DNA from: Deltaproteobacteria bacterium HGW-Deltaproteobacteria-6
GTDB lineage: Bacteria; Desulfobacterota; Syntrophia; Syntrophales; Smithellaceae
Length of the DNA stretch: 64,000 bases
Direction: 5' to 3'
Assembly (NCBI GenBank): GCA_002840435.1
Contig: PHAT01000001.1
Location: 1-64,000 of the forward strand
Made by a program: the position numbers and the translations under genes. Under the pieces are notes generated by a model. The model ran no database searches and was not told the origin of the DNA. It worked only from the letters and a program-made list of their open reading frames with translations. Below are positions 63,418 through 64,000 of the stretch, piece after piece. Each line of letters begins with the position of its first letter. Positions within the stretch are counted from its first letter, which is position 1.

Positions 63418-64000
63418 ATGAAGTTCGATAAATATCATATTTCAGAAGACATCAAACACAACCTTGAAAAGCTCGGCTTCAAGAGGCCGACGGATATCCA
63501 GTTCAAATCCATTCCATCCATTCTGAACGGAGAAGACGTTCTGGCCATCGCCCAGACGGGAACCGGTAAAACGGCGGCTTTTGCCATTCCTCTGATTGAC
63601 AGGATTCACCGGGGGAAAAGCAGCAAGCGCGATACGGGGATCAAAGGCCTTGTCATGGTTCCGACCCGTGAACTGGCCATGCAGATCGGCGAGGTCTTTA
63701 CCAGCATCGCGAAGCATACCAAGGTCAAGACGTTTGCCCTGATTGGCGGTGTCGAACAAAATGCGCAGCTGGCCAGGCTGCAGGAAGGCATCGACATTCT
63801 GATTACCACCCCCGGGCGAATGTTTGATCTCATCCATCAGGGTTATATCGATCTGACGCGCATCGAGACGCTGGTTCTGGATGAAGCCGATCATATGCTG
63901 GATCTGGGTTTCATCAAGGACATTCAATACGTCAAAAAAATGCTCTCCCGGAGGCATCAGACGCTTTTCTTCTCGGCGACCATTAATCCGGAAATTAAGA
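63418..64000 (+). CDS. DEAD-box RNA helicase, N-terminal part (cut by window edge)
   Basis: The first ~194 codons of a DEAD-box helicase of the RhlE/DeaD type. It has the Q motif GFKRPTDIQFKSI, Walker A AQTGTGKT, PTRELAMQIGE (Ia), TTPGRMFDL (Ib), LVLDEADHMLD (II) and FFSATI (III). The second RecA domain lies outside the window. It is preceded by a GCGAGG ribosome site before the ATG at 63418. Confidence 0.92.
   Translation, partial: MKFDKYHISEDIKHNLEKLGFKRPTDIQFKSIPSILNGEDVLAIAQTGTGKTAAFAIPLIDRIHRGKSSKRDTGIKGLVMVPTRELAMQIGEVFTSIAKHTKVKTFALIGGVEQNAQLARLQEGIDILITTPGRMFDLIHQGYIDLTRIETLVLDEADHMLDLGFIKDIQYVKKMLSRRHQTLFFSATINPEIK

Overview
The window looks like chromosome of an anaerobic deltaproteobacterium (Desulfobacterota), possibly Syntrophus/Smithella-like. 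This is inferred from gene content: an anaerobic GlpA/GlpC glycerol-3-phosphate system, pyruvate phosphate dikinase, a thioredoxin-coupled arsenic operon with ACR3, a TIGR03960-type radical SAM protein, a many-PAS hybrid kinase and FecR/TPR surface proteins. Base composition is roughly balanced. No rRNA, tRNA, CRISPR array, prophage or complete insertion sequence was seen.

Layout. 1-6.6 kb: the start of a small membrane protein gene (cut by the window edge) and a 2026-residue hybrid histidine kinase with twelve PAS domains. 6.7-9.0 kb: tex. 9.2-10.1 kb: a small accessory patch with an AT-rich ParD-like/RelE-like toxin-antitoxin pair and a broken L,D-transpeptidase, each followed by an attC-like palindromic element. 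10.2-19.2 kb: a long arsenic operon: arsR, small thioredoxin, ArsP-type permease, ProC-like protein, secreted thioredoxin, CcdA-like protein, arsC, thioredoxin-fold fusion, acr3, arsD, arsA, a possible small ORF and a secreted CPPC thioredoxin. 19.5-23.8 kb: glpK-glpA-glpC. 23.9-27.5 kb: ppdK with a lysine-rich histone-like tail, and a second copy of the small membrane protein. 28-34 kb: a Ski2-like helicase, a MITE-like repeat, a TPR protein and a P2-type cation ATPase. 34.5-44.1 kb: housekeeping genes (uvrB, radical SAM proteins, purU, hpt, a zinc-ribbon protein). 44.5-54.2 kb: a two-gene unit encoding a TPR plus beta-barrel outer membrane protein and a 2656-residue secreted FecR-domain repeat protein. 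54.3-59.4 kb: tsaC, purE, a cyclophilin, a DUF2804 protein and separate IMP cyclohydrolase and AICAR transformylase genes. 59.7-63.3 kb: a carbamoyltransferase, SxtJ-like, DUF5989-like and SGNH hydrolase cluster. 63.4 kb to the end: a truncated DEAD-box helicase.

How the genes work together. The ars operon carries two routes of arsenic efflux (ACR3 with ArsA/ArsD, and ArsP) plus an unusually large set of thiol-redox proteins on both sides of the membrane, which suggests that reducing power for ArsC and for periplasmic thiols is supplied by the operon itself. The purine genes purE, purU, IMP cyclohydrolase, AICAR transformylase and hpt are spread over 20 kb and cover formate-dependent late purine steps and salvage. 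The best candidates for undescribed biology are the FecR-giant/TPR-barrel pair, the lysine-rich tail on PpdK, the paralogous small membrane proteins with matching sigma-54-like promoters, and the attC-like elements around the toxin-antitoxin module.
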